The notes beneath the pieces were generated by a model. The model was given only the letters and a program-made list of their open reading frames with translations. It was not told the DNA's origin and made no database searches. Of a stretch of 64,000 nt of DNA, positions 45,508-54,700 are shown one piece after another; position 1 is the first letter of the stretch; every line of letters starts with the position of its first letter. The stretch comes from Actinomycetota bacterium. Its GTDB lineage: Bacteria; Actinomycetota; Actinomycetes; Mycobacteriales; Micromonosporaceae. The stretch lies in NCBI GenBank assembly GCA_005885555.1, contig VAWN01000037.1, positions 1 through 64,000 on the forward strand, in the 5' to 3' direction. Position numbers and translations under genes: made by a program.

Positions 45508-46143
45508 CGCCGCCACGCGCAGGTCGTCGACCAGGCCGGCGTAGGCGGTGTCCCGGTCGTCGGCGCGCAGGATGGCCGACGGGTGCAGGGTCGCCATCAC
45601 CTTCGCCGAGCCGCCCGCCTGGGCGAAGTCTTCGGCGTGGTACGCCGACTCCGGCCAGGGCAGCAGCACCCCGCGCTGTTTGGTGACCCGGAACGACGGC
45701 CCGAGCAGCGCCTGGGCCGCGGTCGCCCCGAGCGCCACCACCACCCGCGGGGACACCTGCGCGAACTCGGCGAGCAGCCACGGCCGGCAGGCGATGATCT
45801 CGGTGCGGTCCGGGGTCTGGTGGATCCGCCGCTTGCCCTGGCGGCGGAACTTGAAGTGCTTGACCGCGTTGGTGATGTAGATGTCGTCCGCGGACAGGCC
45901 GGCGTCGCCGACCGCGCGGCGCAGCAGGACCCCGGCGGGTCCGACGAACGGCTCGCCGCGTTGGTCCTCGACGTCACCCGGCTGCTCGCCCACCATGACC
46001 ACCCGGGCGCCGGCGCTGCCCCGGCTGAACACCGTCTGGGTGGCGTTCTCCCACAGGTGGCAGCCCTTGCAGGCGGCCGCCGCCGCGCGCAGCTGGTCGA
46101 GGTCGGCGCCGTCGGGTACGAAAGGCGCTGCGGACTCGCTCAT
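45496..46143 (-). CDS. udgX: Uracil-DNA glycosylase-like UdgX
   Basis: A 215-residue family-4-related uracil-DNA glycosylase. Motif A is GEQPGD (52-57), motif B is HPSA (187-190), and the distinctive KRRIH loop (104-108) is present with His108 corresponding to the residue that attacks the abasic site in M. smegmatis UdgX (His109 there). UdgX stays covalently bound to uracil DNA after excision. Cys25, Cys28 and Cys119 are probable iron-sulfur ligands; the remaining ligand position has His instead of Cys (VKHFKF). It is convergent with folD. Confidence 0.88.
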   Translation of the reverse strand: MSESAAPFVPDGADLDQLRAAAAACKGCHLWENATQTVFSRGSAGARVVMVGEQPGDVEDQRGEPFVGPAGVLLRRAVGDAGLSADDIYITNAVKHFKFRRQGKRRIHQTPDRTEIIACRPWLLAEFAQVSPRVVVALGATAAQALLGPSFRVTKQRGVLLPWPESAYHAEDFAQAGGSAKVMATLHPSAILRADDRDTAYAGLVDDLRVAASAL

Positions 46144-46172
46144 GCCGCCTTTCTACCCCATCGCCTACGGGT

Positions 46173-47489
46173 CTACGCGGACAGGCCGGCGGTTGCGCGC
46201 ACGGCGCCGGCCACCGCGTCGGCCAGGGGCGCGATGTCCGACCGGCCCAGCGGCGCGACCGTGATGCGCACCGCCGGCGGGCTGCCGATGCGGTACAGCG
46301 CGCCGGGTGACACCGCGTACCCGCGGTCGCGCAGGCGGGCGACGGCGAGGGTCTCGTCGGGCACGGGTACCCACACGTTGATGCCGGTGCGGCAGGACAC
46401 CGCGAGGCCCCGCTCAGCGAGCGCGGCGACGAGCGCGCCGCGCCGGAAACTGTAGGCGTCGCGCGCCCGGGACACCTTGCGCGCCACGGTTTCGTCAGCC
46501 CACATCGCGAGTACCAGCCGTTGCAGGATCGTGGAAACCCAGCCGGTGCCGGCGCGCAGCCGGCCCTCGACGCGCGCCACGGTCGCCTCGTCGCCGGCGA
46601 GGACGGCCAGGCGAAGGTCCGGGCCGTAGGGCTTGGACACCGACCGCACGAACGCCCACCGGTCGGTCGCGCCGGCGAGGGCGTGCAAGGACACCGAGGA
46701 CAACTCCGCGGCGTGGTCGTCCTCGATGACGAGCAGGTCACGGTACCCCCTGAGCAGGCTCCGGAGGGCCGACGCGCGAGTCGCGGTCACGGCCGCGCCG
46801 GTCGGGTTGTGCGCGCGGGCGGTGACCACGACGGCGCTGGCGCCGGCGGCGAGCGCCGCGCGCAGCCCGGCGGCGGTCGGCCCGTCGTCGTCGACCGGGA
46901 CCGGCACCGGCGTGAGCCCTTGTGCCGCAACGAGATCGAGCAGGTTGGCCCAGCCCGGGTCCTCGACGGCGACCCGGTCGCCGGGCCGCAGGTGCGCGGC
47001 GAGCAGGCGGTCGATGCCGTCCAGCGCGCCGCCGGTCACGGTCAGCGCCGGCACGCGCAGGCCGTCCGCGCGCAGCCGCGCGGACGCCGCCTCCGCCAGC
47101 TCGGCAAGCACGCCCGCATCGCGGTAAGGGATCGGCGCCCGGTGGGTGAGGCCCGGCAGGTGGGGCAGCAGCCGCGGGTCCGGCTCACCCGCCGACAGGT
47201 CCAGCACCCCAGGGGGTACCGGCGGCCGCCGGCCCATCCGCGTCGGCGCGACCGGTGGCCGGGGCCGGATCCGGGTGCCGTTGCGGCCGGCGGTGTCGAT
47301 GATGCCGCGCTGCCGCAGTTCCCTGTACGCGGCGGCGACCGTGGCCGGACTGACGCCCAGGCTGCCGGCCAGCTCGCGGACCGGCGGCAACGGATGCCCG
47401 GCCGGCAGCGCACCCCGGCGCACCCCCTGCTCGACGGAGGCGGAGATGGCGGCAGCGGTGCTTCCGGTGACCTGATAATGTACTGGCAC
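46173..47489 (-). CDS. MocR/PdxR-type GntR-aminotransferase fusion regulator
   Basis: A 438-residue regulator with an N-terminal GntR winged helix (PVRELAGSLGVSPATVAAAY) and a C-terminal aminotransferase-like (fold type I, PLP-binding) domain; the PLP Lys lies in FVRSVSKPYGP. MocR regulators usually bind direct repeats before a divergent vitamin B6 or amine-metabolism gene. The divergent gene here is a PNPOx-family gene, consistent with B6-linked control. The GTG 47489 lies inside the operator and, with TACAAT eight bases before it on the minus strand, may be leaderless. Confidence 0.85.
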   Translation of the reverse strand: MPVHYQVTGSTAAAISASVEQGVRRGALPAGHPLPPVRELAGSLGVSPATVAAAYRELRQRGIIDTAGRNGTRIRPRPPVAPTRMGRRPPVPPGVLDLSAGEPDPRLLPHLPGLTHRAPIPYRDAGVLAELAEAASARLRADGLRVPALTVTGGALDGIDRLLAAHLRPGDRVAVEDPGWANLLDLVAAQGLTPVPVPVDDDGPTAAGLRAALAAGASAVVVTARAHNPTGAAVTATRASALRSLLRGYRDLLVIEDDHAAELSSVSLHALAGATDRWAFVRSVSKPYGPDLRLAVLAGDEATVARVEGRLRAGTGWVSTILQRLVLAMWADETVARKVSRARDAYSFRRGALVAALAERGLAVSCRTGINVWVPVPDETLAVARLRDRGYAVSPGALYRIGSPPAVRITVAPLGRSDIAPLADAVAGAVRATAGLSA

Positions 47490-47512
47490 AGTCTGCAGAT
47501 TGTACTAGAACA
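47479..47512. promoter_or_regulatory. MocR operator: two direct repeats
   Basis: TGTACTGGCACA (47479-47490) and TGTACTAGAACA (47501-47512) are direct repeats 22 bases apart (two helical turns), the spacing typical of MocR/PdxR sites. Each half is itself nearly palindromic. They lie between the divergent mocR-like and PNPOx genes; the second repeat contains TACAAT (minus strand), the first is preceded by GATAAT (plus strand), possible -10 elements. Confidence 0.65.
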
Positions 47513-47523
47513 AAGGAGGCGCC

Positions 47524-48751
47524 GTGTACCTGGCAACCGAGCGGACAACTCCGCACCGCCTCGCCGAACGGGTCTCCTACGACCGCGCGGCCGCGCACGC
47601 GATCCTCGACGAGGCGTATGTGTGCCATCTCGGCTTCACCGCGCCGGACGGGCCGCGGGTCCTGCCGACGCTGTTCGCCCGGATCGGCGACGTGCTGTAC
47701 GTGCACGGTTCCACCGGCAGCGGGCCGATGCTGGCGCTGCGCGGCGGCGGTCCGGTGTGCCTGACCGTGACGCTGCTGGACGGTCTGGTACTGGCCCGGT
47801 CGCAGTTCCACCACAGCGCCAACTACCGGTCGGTGGTGGTGTACGCGACCGCGACCGTGGTGACCGACGAAGCCGAGCGGCGGCAGGCGATGGATGCGTT
47901 GGTGGACAAGGTGGTGCCCGGCCGGTCGACGGAAACCCGGCCGCCGTCCGGACGGGAACTGGCCGCCACCGCGATCCTCGCGGTCCCGCTGTCCGAGGTG
48001 TCGGTGAAGGCGCGCGCCGGCGGGGTGGCCGACGAACCCGAGGACTACGCGCTGCCGCACTGGGCGGGAGTCGTGCCGCTGGGACTCGTGCGCGGCGTGC
48101 CTTCGCCGGACGCGGGCGTCGCGGTCGCGGTGCCGGAGCCGCTGCGGCCGGCGGGCTCGCCGTGGCTGTCCCCGGCGGTGCTGCGCGGTCACCACGTGGT
48201 TCTGGAACCGCTGGACGTCTGCCATGCGGCGGACCTGTTCGCGGCGCTCGACGACGCCGAGGTGCACCGGTACCTGCCGCGGGGCCGGCCGGGTTCGGTC
48301 GACGACGTGGCGGCCACGATCGCGGACATGCTGCGCGAGCACGCGGCCGGGGTACGGGTGCCGTGGGTCCAGCGATCCGCCGCCACCGGCGAGGTCGTGG
48401 GTACCACGTCGTACTGCCCGCCGGACGAGGCGAACCGCTCGGTGCACATCGGTTCCACGGTGCTCGGCCCGCACCGCGATCAACACCGAGGCCAAGCTGC
48501 TGCTGATGACGCGGGCGTTCGAGCACCTCGACGCGGTACGGGTCGAGTGGCAGACCGACGTGCTCAACCTGCGCTCGCAGGCGGCGATCGAGCGGCTGGG
48601 CGCCACCCGGGAAGGGGTGCTGCGGCGGCACAAGCGGCGCGCCGACGGTACCTGGCGCGACTCGGTCTTCTACGGCATGACCGACGCGGAGTGGCCGGCG
48701 GCGAAGGCGCGGCTCACCTCCCGGCTAGCCCGTGGCGGTACGCGTAGTTGA
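47524..48751 (+). pseudogene. PNPOx-like/GNAT fusion disrupted by a frameshift
   Basis: Frame 1 (47524 to about 48470) encodes a pyridoxamine-phosphate-oxidase-like split-barrel domain (VCHLGFTAPDGPRVLPTL; VCLTVTLLDGLVLARS; FHHSANYRSVVVYATA) and the first half of a GNAT domain (NRSVHIGSTVLGP). Frame 3 (from about 48471 to 48751) encodes the rest (TAINTEAKLLLMTRAFEHLDA, in part, and LNLRSQAAIERLGATREGVL). Compared with GNAT relatives, about four residues such as AWxx are missing, so a deletion of 11 bases (or similar) shifts the frame at about 48468-48476. It may be a decayed gene or a sequencing error. The GTG at 47524 has GGAGG upstream. Confidence 0.75.
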
Positions 48752-49454
48752 CCGCCTGCGCCCGGTCGCGCACCCCGGTCTTGGCGAACAGCCGGTTGAT
48801 GTGCGACTTCACGGTCGCCTCGCTGACGTAGAGCCGCCTGGCGATCTCGCGGTTGGACAGGCCCTCGGCGATCAGGGCCAGCACCTCGCCCTCGCGCGCG
48901 GTCAGCCCGTCGGGCAGTTCCCCTTCGGCCGGGGCCTTGGCCTGGGCCTGAGCCTCGGCCGGGGCCTTGGCCTGGGCCTGAGCCTCGGCCGGGGCCTTGG
49001 CCTGGGCCTGAGCCTCGGCCGGGGCCGGTGGCGGTGCCGAGGTCGCCGCCGCCAGCAGCCGTTGCTGCACCTGCGGATCCAGCACCGACTGGCCGGCGGC
49101 CGCACCGCGCACCGCCTGCGCGATCTGGTTGCGGTCGGCGTCCTTGGTCAGGTACCCGAGCGCACCGGCCCGCAACGCGGCCAGGATGTCGGCGTCCTCG
49201 GCGTAGGTGGTCAGCACCACGACCCGGGTACCCGGATGGTCCGCGCGGATCCGCTCCGTCGCCCGTACCCCGTCGCAGCCGGGCATCCGCAGGTCCATCA
49301 GCACCACGTCGGGCGCGTGCGCGGCGACCAGCGCGACCGCTTCGTCACCGTCGCGCGCCGCACCGACCACGGTCACGTCGTCGAGCAGGTCGAGCAGGAG
49401 GGCGAGCCCTTCCCGTACCGCCGTCTGGTCGTCGGCCACCACGACCCGGATCAT
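48714..49454 (-). CDS. NarL/FixJ-type response regulator with a 10-residue tandem repeat linker
   Basis: A 246-residue response regulator. The receiver domain (IRVVVADDQTAVREGL; LMDLRMPGCDG, with the phospho-Asp) is followed by an Ala/Gln/Lys-rich linker with three perfect AEAQAQAKAP copies and a LuxR-type helix-turn-helix (LTAREGEVLALIAEGLSNRE, then EATVKSHINRLF). The ATG overlaps the kinase stop as ATGA. Target genes are unknown. Its stop overlaps the end of the PNPOx-GNAT gene by 38 bases (convergent). Confidence 0.93.
   Translation of the reverse strand: MIRVVVADDQTAVREGLALLLDLLDDVTVVGAARDGDEAVALVAAHAPDVVLMDLRMPGCDGVRATERIRADHPGTRVVVLTTYAEDADILAALRAGALGYLTKDADRNQIAQAVRGAAAGQSVLDPQVQQRLLAAATSAPPPAPAEAQAQAKAPAEAQAQAKAPAEAQAQAKAPAEGELPDGLTAREGEVLALIAEGLSNREIARRLYVSEATVKSHINRLFAKTGVRDRAQAVNYAYRHGLAGR
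48931..49020. repeat. Three perfect 30-bp tandem repeats in the response regulator linker
   Basis: Positions 48931-48960, 48961-48990 and 48991-49020 are identical 30-mers coding for AEAQAQAKAP on the minus strand. Perfect identity suggests recent slippage; copy number may vary between strains. The change stays in frame and lengthens the linker between receiver and DNA-binding domains. Confidence 0.9.
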
Positions 49455-50536
49455 GTGGGGATCCTGACACCGACCCGCCAGCCGCCGTCGCGCGGGCCGG
49501 CGGTGCACTCGCCGCCGGCCAGCTGCGCCCGTTCGCGCAGCCCGGTCAGCCCGTACCCGCCGCCGGTGGGCGCGCGCCCGCCGTCCCCGCCGGGGCCGTT
49601 GACGACGGCGAGCTCCACGTCGCCGGGGCGGTAGGTGAGGTGCACCTCGACCGGGGCACCCGGGGCGTGCTTGCGCACGTTGGTCAGCGCCTCCTGGGCC
49701 GCCCGGTACAGCGCGAGGCCGGTGTCGGCGTCCAGGTCGCGGGGCTCGCCGGTGACGGTCAGCGTGGCGGTCGGGTACCCACTGGACAGGACGGCGAGCA
49801 GGTCGGGCAGTGGGAGCGCCTCGCCGCGCAACGCCCCGATGGCCCGTCGCGTCTCCGCCATCCCCTCGCGGGCCAGCTGCCCCGCCTGTACCACCAGCAC
49901 CCGCCCCTGCTCCCCGCGCCCACCTTCGAGCAGCGCGTCGGCGGTCTCCAGCTGGACGGTGAGCGCGGCGAGCGTGTGCGCGAGGACGTCGTGGATCTCC
50001 CGGGCGATCCGCGCCCGCTCGGCCAGCGCCGCCTGTTCGGCGCGGGCCGCGTCGGCTTCGTGCTGCAGTCGTACCGTGGCCCGCCGCACCATCCCCGCAG
50101 CCACGCAGGCGGCGAGGATGGCCGGCCCGAAGAGGAGCCATTTCCGGTCGCCCCCGGTCAGCACCAGGCCGGCGTCGAAGGCCGCGGCGAGTGCCACGGT
50201 GAACGGGACCGACCGGCGCGGCGGCAGGTAGGTGCCGGCCCGGATGCAGGCCACGGCCACGAACGTCAACGCCACGCCGCGCGGGTTCGTGTAGCACAGC
50301 ACGATGCCGCCGGCGCCGGCGAGAAGCAGGCCGGTGAGCACCCGACGGTCGGGCCGGACCGGCTCTCGCCGGACCGGTTCTCGCCGGACCGGTTCTTGCC
50401 GGACCGGCAGCGTCCAGGTCAGCCAGCCGGCCGCGACCGCGGCGAGAGCCAGCACGGTCCCGGCGGGGTTGCGCGACGGGGTGACCGCGACGGCGATCCC
50501 CACGACAGCGAGCAGGGCCAGACTGCGGATCGTCAT
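49451..50536 (-). CDS. Two-component sensor histidine kinase (HisKA_3)
   Basis: About 361 residues with five predicted membrane helices in the N-terminal half, then HisKA_3 (ARIAREIHDVLAHTLAALT, phospho-His in the EIHDV motif) and an HATPase domain (NVRKHAPGAPVEV; GGGYGLTGLRERAQLAGG). The cytosolic loop after the second helix carries a 15-bp repeat coding for EPVRR three times. ATG 50536 is chosen; a GTG at 50587 would add 17 residues. Coupled by ATGA to the response regulator. Confidence 0.88.
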   Translation of the reverse strand: MTIRSLALLAVVGIAVAVTPSRNPAGTVLALAAVAAGWLTWTLPVRQEPVRREPVRREPVRPDRRVLTGLLLAGAGGIVLCYTNPRGVALTFVAVACIRAGTYLPPRRSVPFTVALAAAFDAGLVLTGGDRKWLLFGPAILAACVAAGMVRRATVRLQHEADAARAEQAALAERARIAREIHDVLAHTLAALTVQLETADALLEGGRGEQGRVLVVQAGQLAREGMAETRRAIGALRGEALPLPDLLAVLSSGYPTATLTVTGEPRDLDADTGLALYRAAQEALTNVRKHAPGAPVEVHLTYRPGDVELAVVNGPGGDGGRAPTGGGYGLTGLRERAQLAGGECTAGPRDGGWRVGVRIPT

Positions 50537-50588
50537 CCACCAGTCCGGCCACTGTCGCTGCACGACCACCACGTTACGGACGACCACG

Positions 50589-51065
50589 TTACGCAGGCAC
50601 CCGGTCCCGGCTCGCGGCCAGCGGTACCCCGGTGCGGGCGGCCCGCCAGGCCACCAGCGCGCTCTCGGCGACGAAGCTGACCCCGAGCACGAGCACGAGG
50701 CTCTGGTTCACCACGTGCACGCCCATCAGGTGACCGCCGACGACGAGCCCGATCCGCACGACGATGGCGGCGAGCCAGACGCCGAGCGTGGTCCACCGGT
50801 ACCGCTGCCAGAGCTGGCCGGCGCGGTGGTACAGCTGGATGGTCGCGCCGCGGGCGAGACCGACGCCGACGGCGACGAGTACCTCGACGGCGAGGAACGC
50901 CACGTCGGCGGCGCCGAAGTGGCTGCCGCGCAACTGGACGAGGCCCCAGACGGTGAGGACCAGCGGCACGGTGGCCGACTTCGCCTGTACCGGCTGGCCG
51001 GCGAAGCGGCGGACGATGACGAGTACGACGAGACCGGCGATCAGCAGGATCTGCACGATGTTCAT
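50589..51065 (-). CDS. DUF1453-like integral membrane protein
   Basis: A 158-residue protein with about five hydrophobic segments (IVQILLIAGLVVLVIVRRF; VAFLAVEVLVAVGVGLARG; TTLGVWLAAIVVRIGLVVGG; VLVLGVSFVAESALVAWRA). The RRFAGQP motif after helix 1 resembles DUF1453 proteins. It lies just upstream of the sensor kinase in the same direction and may belong to the same operon. Function unknown. Confidence 0.6.
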   Translation of the reverse strand: MNIVQILLIAGLVVLVIVRRFAGQPVQAKSATVPLVLTVWGLVQLRGSHFGAADVAFLAVEVLVAVGVGLARGATIQLYHRAGQLWQRYRWTTLGVWLAAIVVRIGLVVGGHLMGVHVVNQSLVLVLGVSFVAESALVAWRAARTGVPLAASRDRVPA

Positions 51066-51186
51066 GGCTGATGACGCTACGGAGCGGCGCCCCGTCGGAG
51101 AGCCACCCACGGGTTGAGCCCGGGTGGAACCTGCGCTCAACCCGGCCGCAGCTCCGCGCGCGGCCCGGCGCGCGGCCCGGCGGTTG

Positions 51187-51240
51187 CGAGATCTTGGACG
51201 CTTACGCCCCCTGCAGGGGAGACTGGCGTCCAAGATCTCG
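51187..51240. repeat. Inverted repeat family B, copy 2 (54 bp)
   Basis: CGAGATCTTGGACGC (51187-51201) and GCGTCCAAGATCTCG (51226-51240) are perfectly complementary around a 24-base centre that contains CCCCTGCAGGGG. The same design appears at 40493-40544. It sits between the co-directional DUF1453-like and 51306-51614 genes. Confidence 0.8.
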
Positions 51241-51305
51241 TCGTGCATGACCGTCACTGCAGCCCTGCCCGTCGTCCCGGCGGGCCACGCCGGTGCGCCG
51301 TGCCG

Positions 51306-51614
51306 TCAGGCGGGTTCGTGCGTGCGGTACACGATCAGGTCGGCGCGGCCGAGCCGGCGCAGGATGTCGTTGACGACGCGGATGTCCTCGGAGAGCGGCC
51401 GGTGGGCGCGGCGGCGGACCACGTAGTGCACGGCGGCGCGCACCTGGGCGCGGTCGGCGGCGCTCGCGACGGCGGTCTCGTCGATCAGGCGGCGGAGCGC
51501 GGCGACCAGCTTGTCGGCCAGTTCGGCGTCGGCGGGTACCCGCGCGCGGCGGGGATCGGCGACGTGCCGGTCCAGCTGGCGGAGGAGTACCTCTGACTCC
51601 CGCCCCTCGGTCAT
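51306..51614 (-). CDS. Conserved hypothetical protein (102 aa)
   Basis: A 102-residue, all-helical, soluble protein (LADKLVAALRRLIDETAVAS; VRAAVHYVVRRRAHRPLSED). No family is recognised with certainty. ATG 51614 is used. It follows the family B repeat on its downstream side and is divergent from lhr. Confidence 0.5.
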   Translation of the reverse strand: MTEGRESEVLLRQLDRHVADPRRARVPADAELADKLVAALRRLIDETAVASAADRAQVRAAVHYVVRRRAHRPLSEDIRVVNDILRRLGRADLIVYRTHEPA

Positions 51615-51777
51615 CAGCTGCGCACCTCCCGCATCGTGACTGTCACGTCACCCGATGTGTTCCGGCGAACTTACTCGATACCTCGCAACAAGGGCAAGTT
51701 CTGCGCCGAGGTTCCGTTACCCGGCCGCGGAGCCGGCGCCAGCGTTTCCTGTCGTACCCGCGCGGCAGTATGGACAC

Positions 51778-54700
51778 GTGCTCGACGAGTTCGGATCCGC
51801 GACCCGCGCCTGGTTCCAGGCGGCGTTCGCCGCGCCCACCGCCGCGCAGGCCGGTGCGTGGGCCGCGATCGGGGCGGGCCGGCATGCGCTCGTGGTCGCG
51901 CCGACCGGTTCCGGTAAGACGCTGGCCGCCTTCCTCTGGTCGCTGGACCGGCTCGCGACCACGCCCGCACCCCCCGACCCGACCCGGCGCTGCCGGGTGC
52001 TCTACGTCAGCCCGCTCAAGGCGCTGGCCGTCGACGTGGAGCGCAACCTGCGCGCCCCGCTGACCGGCATCCGGCAGGCCGCACACCGGCTGGGCCTGCC
52101 GCCGCCGGAGATCAGCGTCGGGATGCGCACCGGGGACACCCCGGCCGACGAGCGGCGCGCGTTCCAGAAGCACCCGCCGGACATCCTGATCACCACGCCG
52201 GAGTCGCTGTTCCTGCTGCTCACCTCGGCGTCGCGGGAGTCGCTGCGGGGCATCGAGACGGTGATCGTCGACGAGGTACACGCGATGTGCGCCACCAAGC
52301 GGGGCGCGCACCTGGCGCTGTCGCTGGAGCGGCTCGACACCCTGTTGCCGAGGCCGGCGCAGCGGATCGGGTTGTCGGCGACGGTACGGCCGATCGACGA
52401 GACCGCGCGGTTCCTCGGCGGGGCCGCCCCGGTGGCGGTGGTCCAGCCGCCGAGCGCCAAGACGATCGAGATCAGCGTGGTTGTGCCGGTACCGGACATG
52501 ACCGAGCTGCACGACCAGGAGGACGTCAACAACACGGCGTCGATCTGGCCGGCGGTCGAGGAACGGGTACTGGACCTGATCCAGGCGCACCGGTCGACGA
52601 TCGTGTTCGTCAACGCGCGCCGGGGTGCCGAGCGGCTGTGCGCCCGGCTCAACGAGCTGGCCTACGAGCGCGGCGGCGGGGTCCTCGATCCGGGTTCGGC
52701 GCCACCGGCGCAGATCATGGCGGAGTCCGGGGCGGCCGGCGGTGCGCCGCCGGTCGTCGCTCGCGCGCACCACGGCTCGGTGTCCAAGGAGGAGCGCAAG
52801 CAGACCGAGGAGCTGCTCAAGTCCGGCCGGCTGCCGGCCGTCGTGGCGACCAGCAGCCTGGAGCTGGGCATCGACATGGGCGCGGTCGACCTCGTGGTAC
52901 AGGTCGAGGCGCCGCCCAGCGTGGCCGCCGGGCTGCAGCGGGTCGGCCGGGCCGGTCACCAGGTCGGTGCGGTGTCGCGTGGCGTGGTCTTCCCCAAGCA
53001 CCGCGGCGATCTGGTGTCCTGCGCGGTCGTCGCGGAACGGATGGTCGACGGCGCGATCGAGGAGCTGCGCTACCCGCGCAACCCGCTCGACGTCCTCGCC
53101 CAGCAGATCGTCGCGATGGTGGCGATGGACCCGTGGCCGGTACCGGAGCTGGCCGCCCTCGTCCGGCGGGCCGCGCCGTTCGCCGGCCTGCCGTCGTCCG
53201 CGCTGGACGCGACGCTGGACATGCTCGCCGGCCGGTACCCGTCGACCGCATTCGCCGAACTGCGCCCGCGGCTGACCTGGGACCGCGACCGCGACCTGCT
53301 CAGCGCCCGGCCGGGCGCGCAGCGGCTGGCCGTCACCAGCGGCGGCACGATCCCCGACCGCGGCCTGTTCGGCGTGTTCCTCGCGGGAGCCTCGCGGGCG
53401 GCCCGGGTCGGCGAGCTGGACGAGGAGATGGTCTACGAGTCCCGGGTCGGCGACGTGTTCCTGCTCGGCTCGACCTCGTGGCGCATCGAGGACATCACCC
53501 CTGACCGGGTCCTGGTCTCCCCCGCGCCCGGTGCCCCGGCCCGGATGCCGTTCTGGAAGGGCGACGCGCTGGGCCGGCCGGTCGAGCTGGGCCGGGCGAT
53601 CGGCGCACGGCTGCGCGCTCTGGTCAAGGCACCGCCGGACGCCGCCCGGAGCAGCCTGACCGGGGCCGGGCTGGACGAGTGGGCGGCCGACAACCTGCTC
53701 GCCTACCTGTACGAGCAGCGGGAGGCGACCCGGGCGCTGCCGGACGACCGCACGGTACTGGTCGAGCGGTTCCGCGACGAGCTGGGCGACTGGCGGCTGG
53801 CGGTGCACTCGGTGCTCGGCGCGAAGGTCAACGGGCCGTGGGCGCTGGCGATCGGGCGGCGCATCGCGGAGCGGTACGGGGTGGACGCGCAGGTGATGCC
53901 GTCCGACGACGGGATCGTGGTCCGGCTGCCCGACATGCTCAGCGACAGCGATGCCGGTGATCCGCCGGGTGCCGACCTGGTCAGCTTCGAACCGGAGGAG
54001 ATCTCCGCGCTGGTCGAGGAGACCGTGGGCACCTCGGCGCTGTTCGCCGCGCGGTTCCGCGAGTGCGCCGCCCGGGCGCTGCTGCTGCCCCGGCGCAACC
54101 CGGGCAGGCGCAGTCCCCTGTGGCAGCAACGGCAGCGCTCGGCGCAGCTGCTCGACGTGGCCCGGGAGTACGCCGACTTCCCGATCACGCTGGAGGCGGC
54201 CCGGGAGTGCCTGCAGGACGTGTTCGACGTGCCCGGTCTCGTCGGGCTGATGCGCGACCTGGCCGGGCGCAAGGTACGGCTGGTCGAGGTGGAGACGCCG
54301 CGGCCGTCGCCGTTCGCCCGCTCGCTGCTGTTCGGCTACGTCGGCGCGTTCCTCTACGAGGGCGACGCGCCGCTGGCCGAGCGGCGGGCTGCCGCGCTGG
54401 CCCTGGACACGACCCTGCTCGGCGAGCTGCTCGGCCGGGCCGACCTGCGGGAGCTGCTCGATCCGGCGGTGGTGTCGGAGACCGGGCGGCGGCTGCAGTG
54501 GCTGACCGGGGACAAGCGGCCGCGCGACGCCGAAGACGCGGCCGAGGTTCTGCGCATCCTCGGCGATCTGTCCACTGTGGAGGCTGCGGAGCGGGGCGTC
54601 CCGGTCGACTGGCTGGAGACGCTGGAGGTGACCAAGCGGGCGATCCGGGTACGGGTGGCGGGGCAGGAGCGCTGGCTCGGCATCGAGGACGCCGGGCGGT

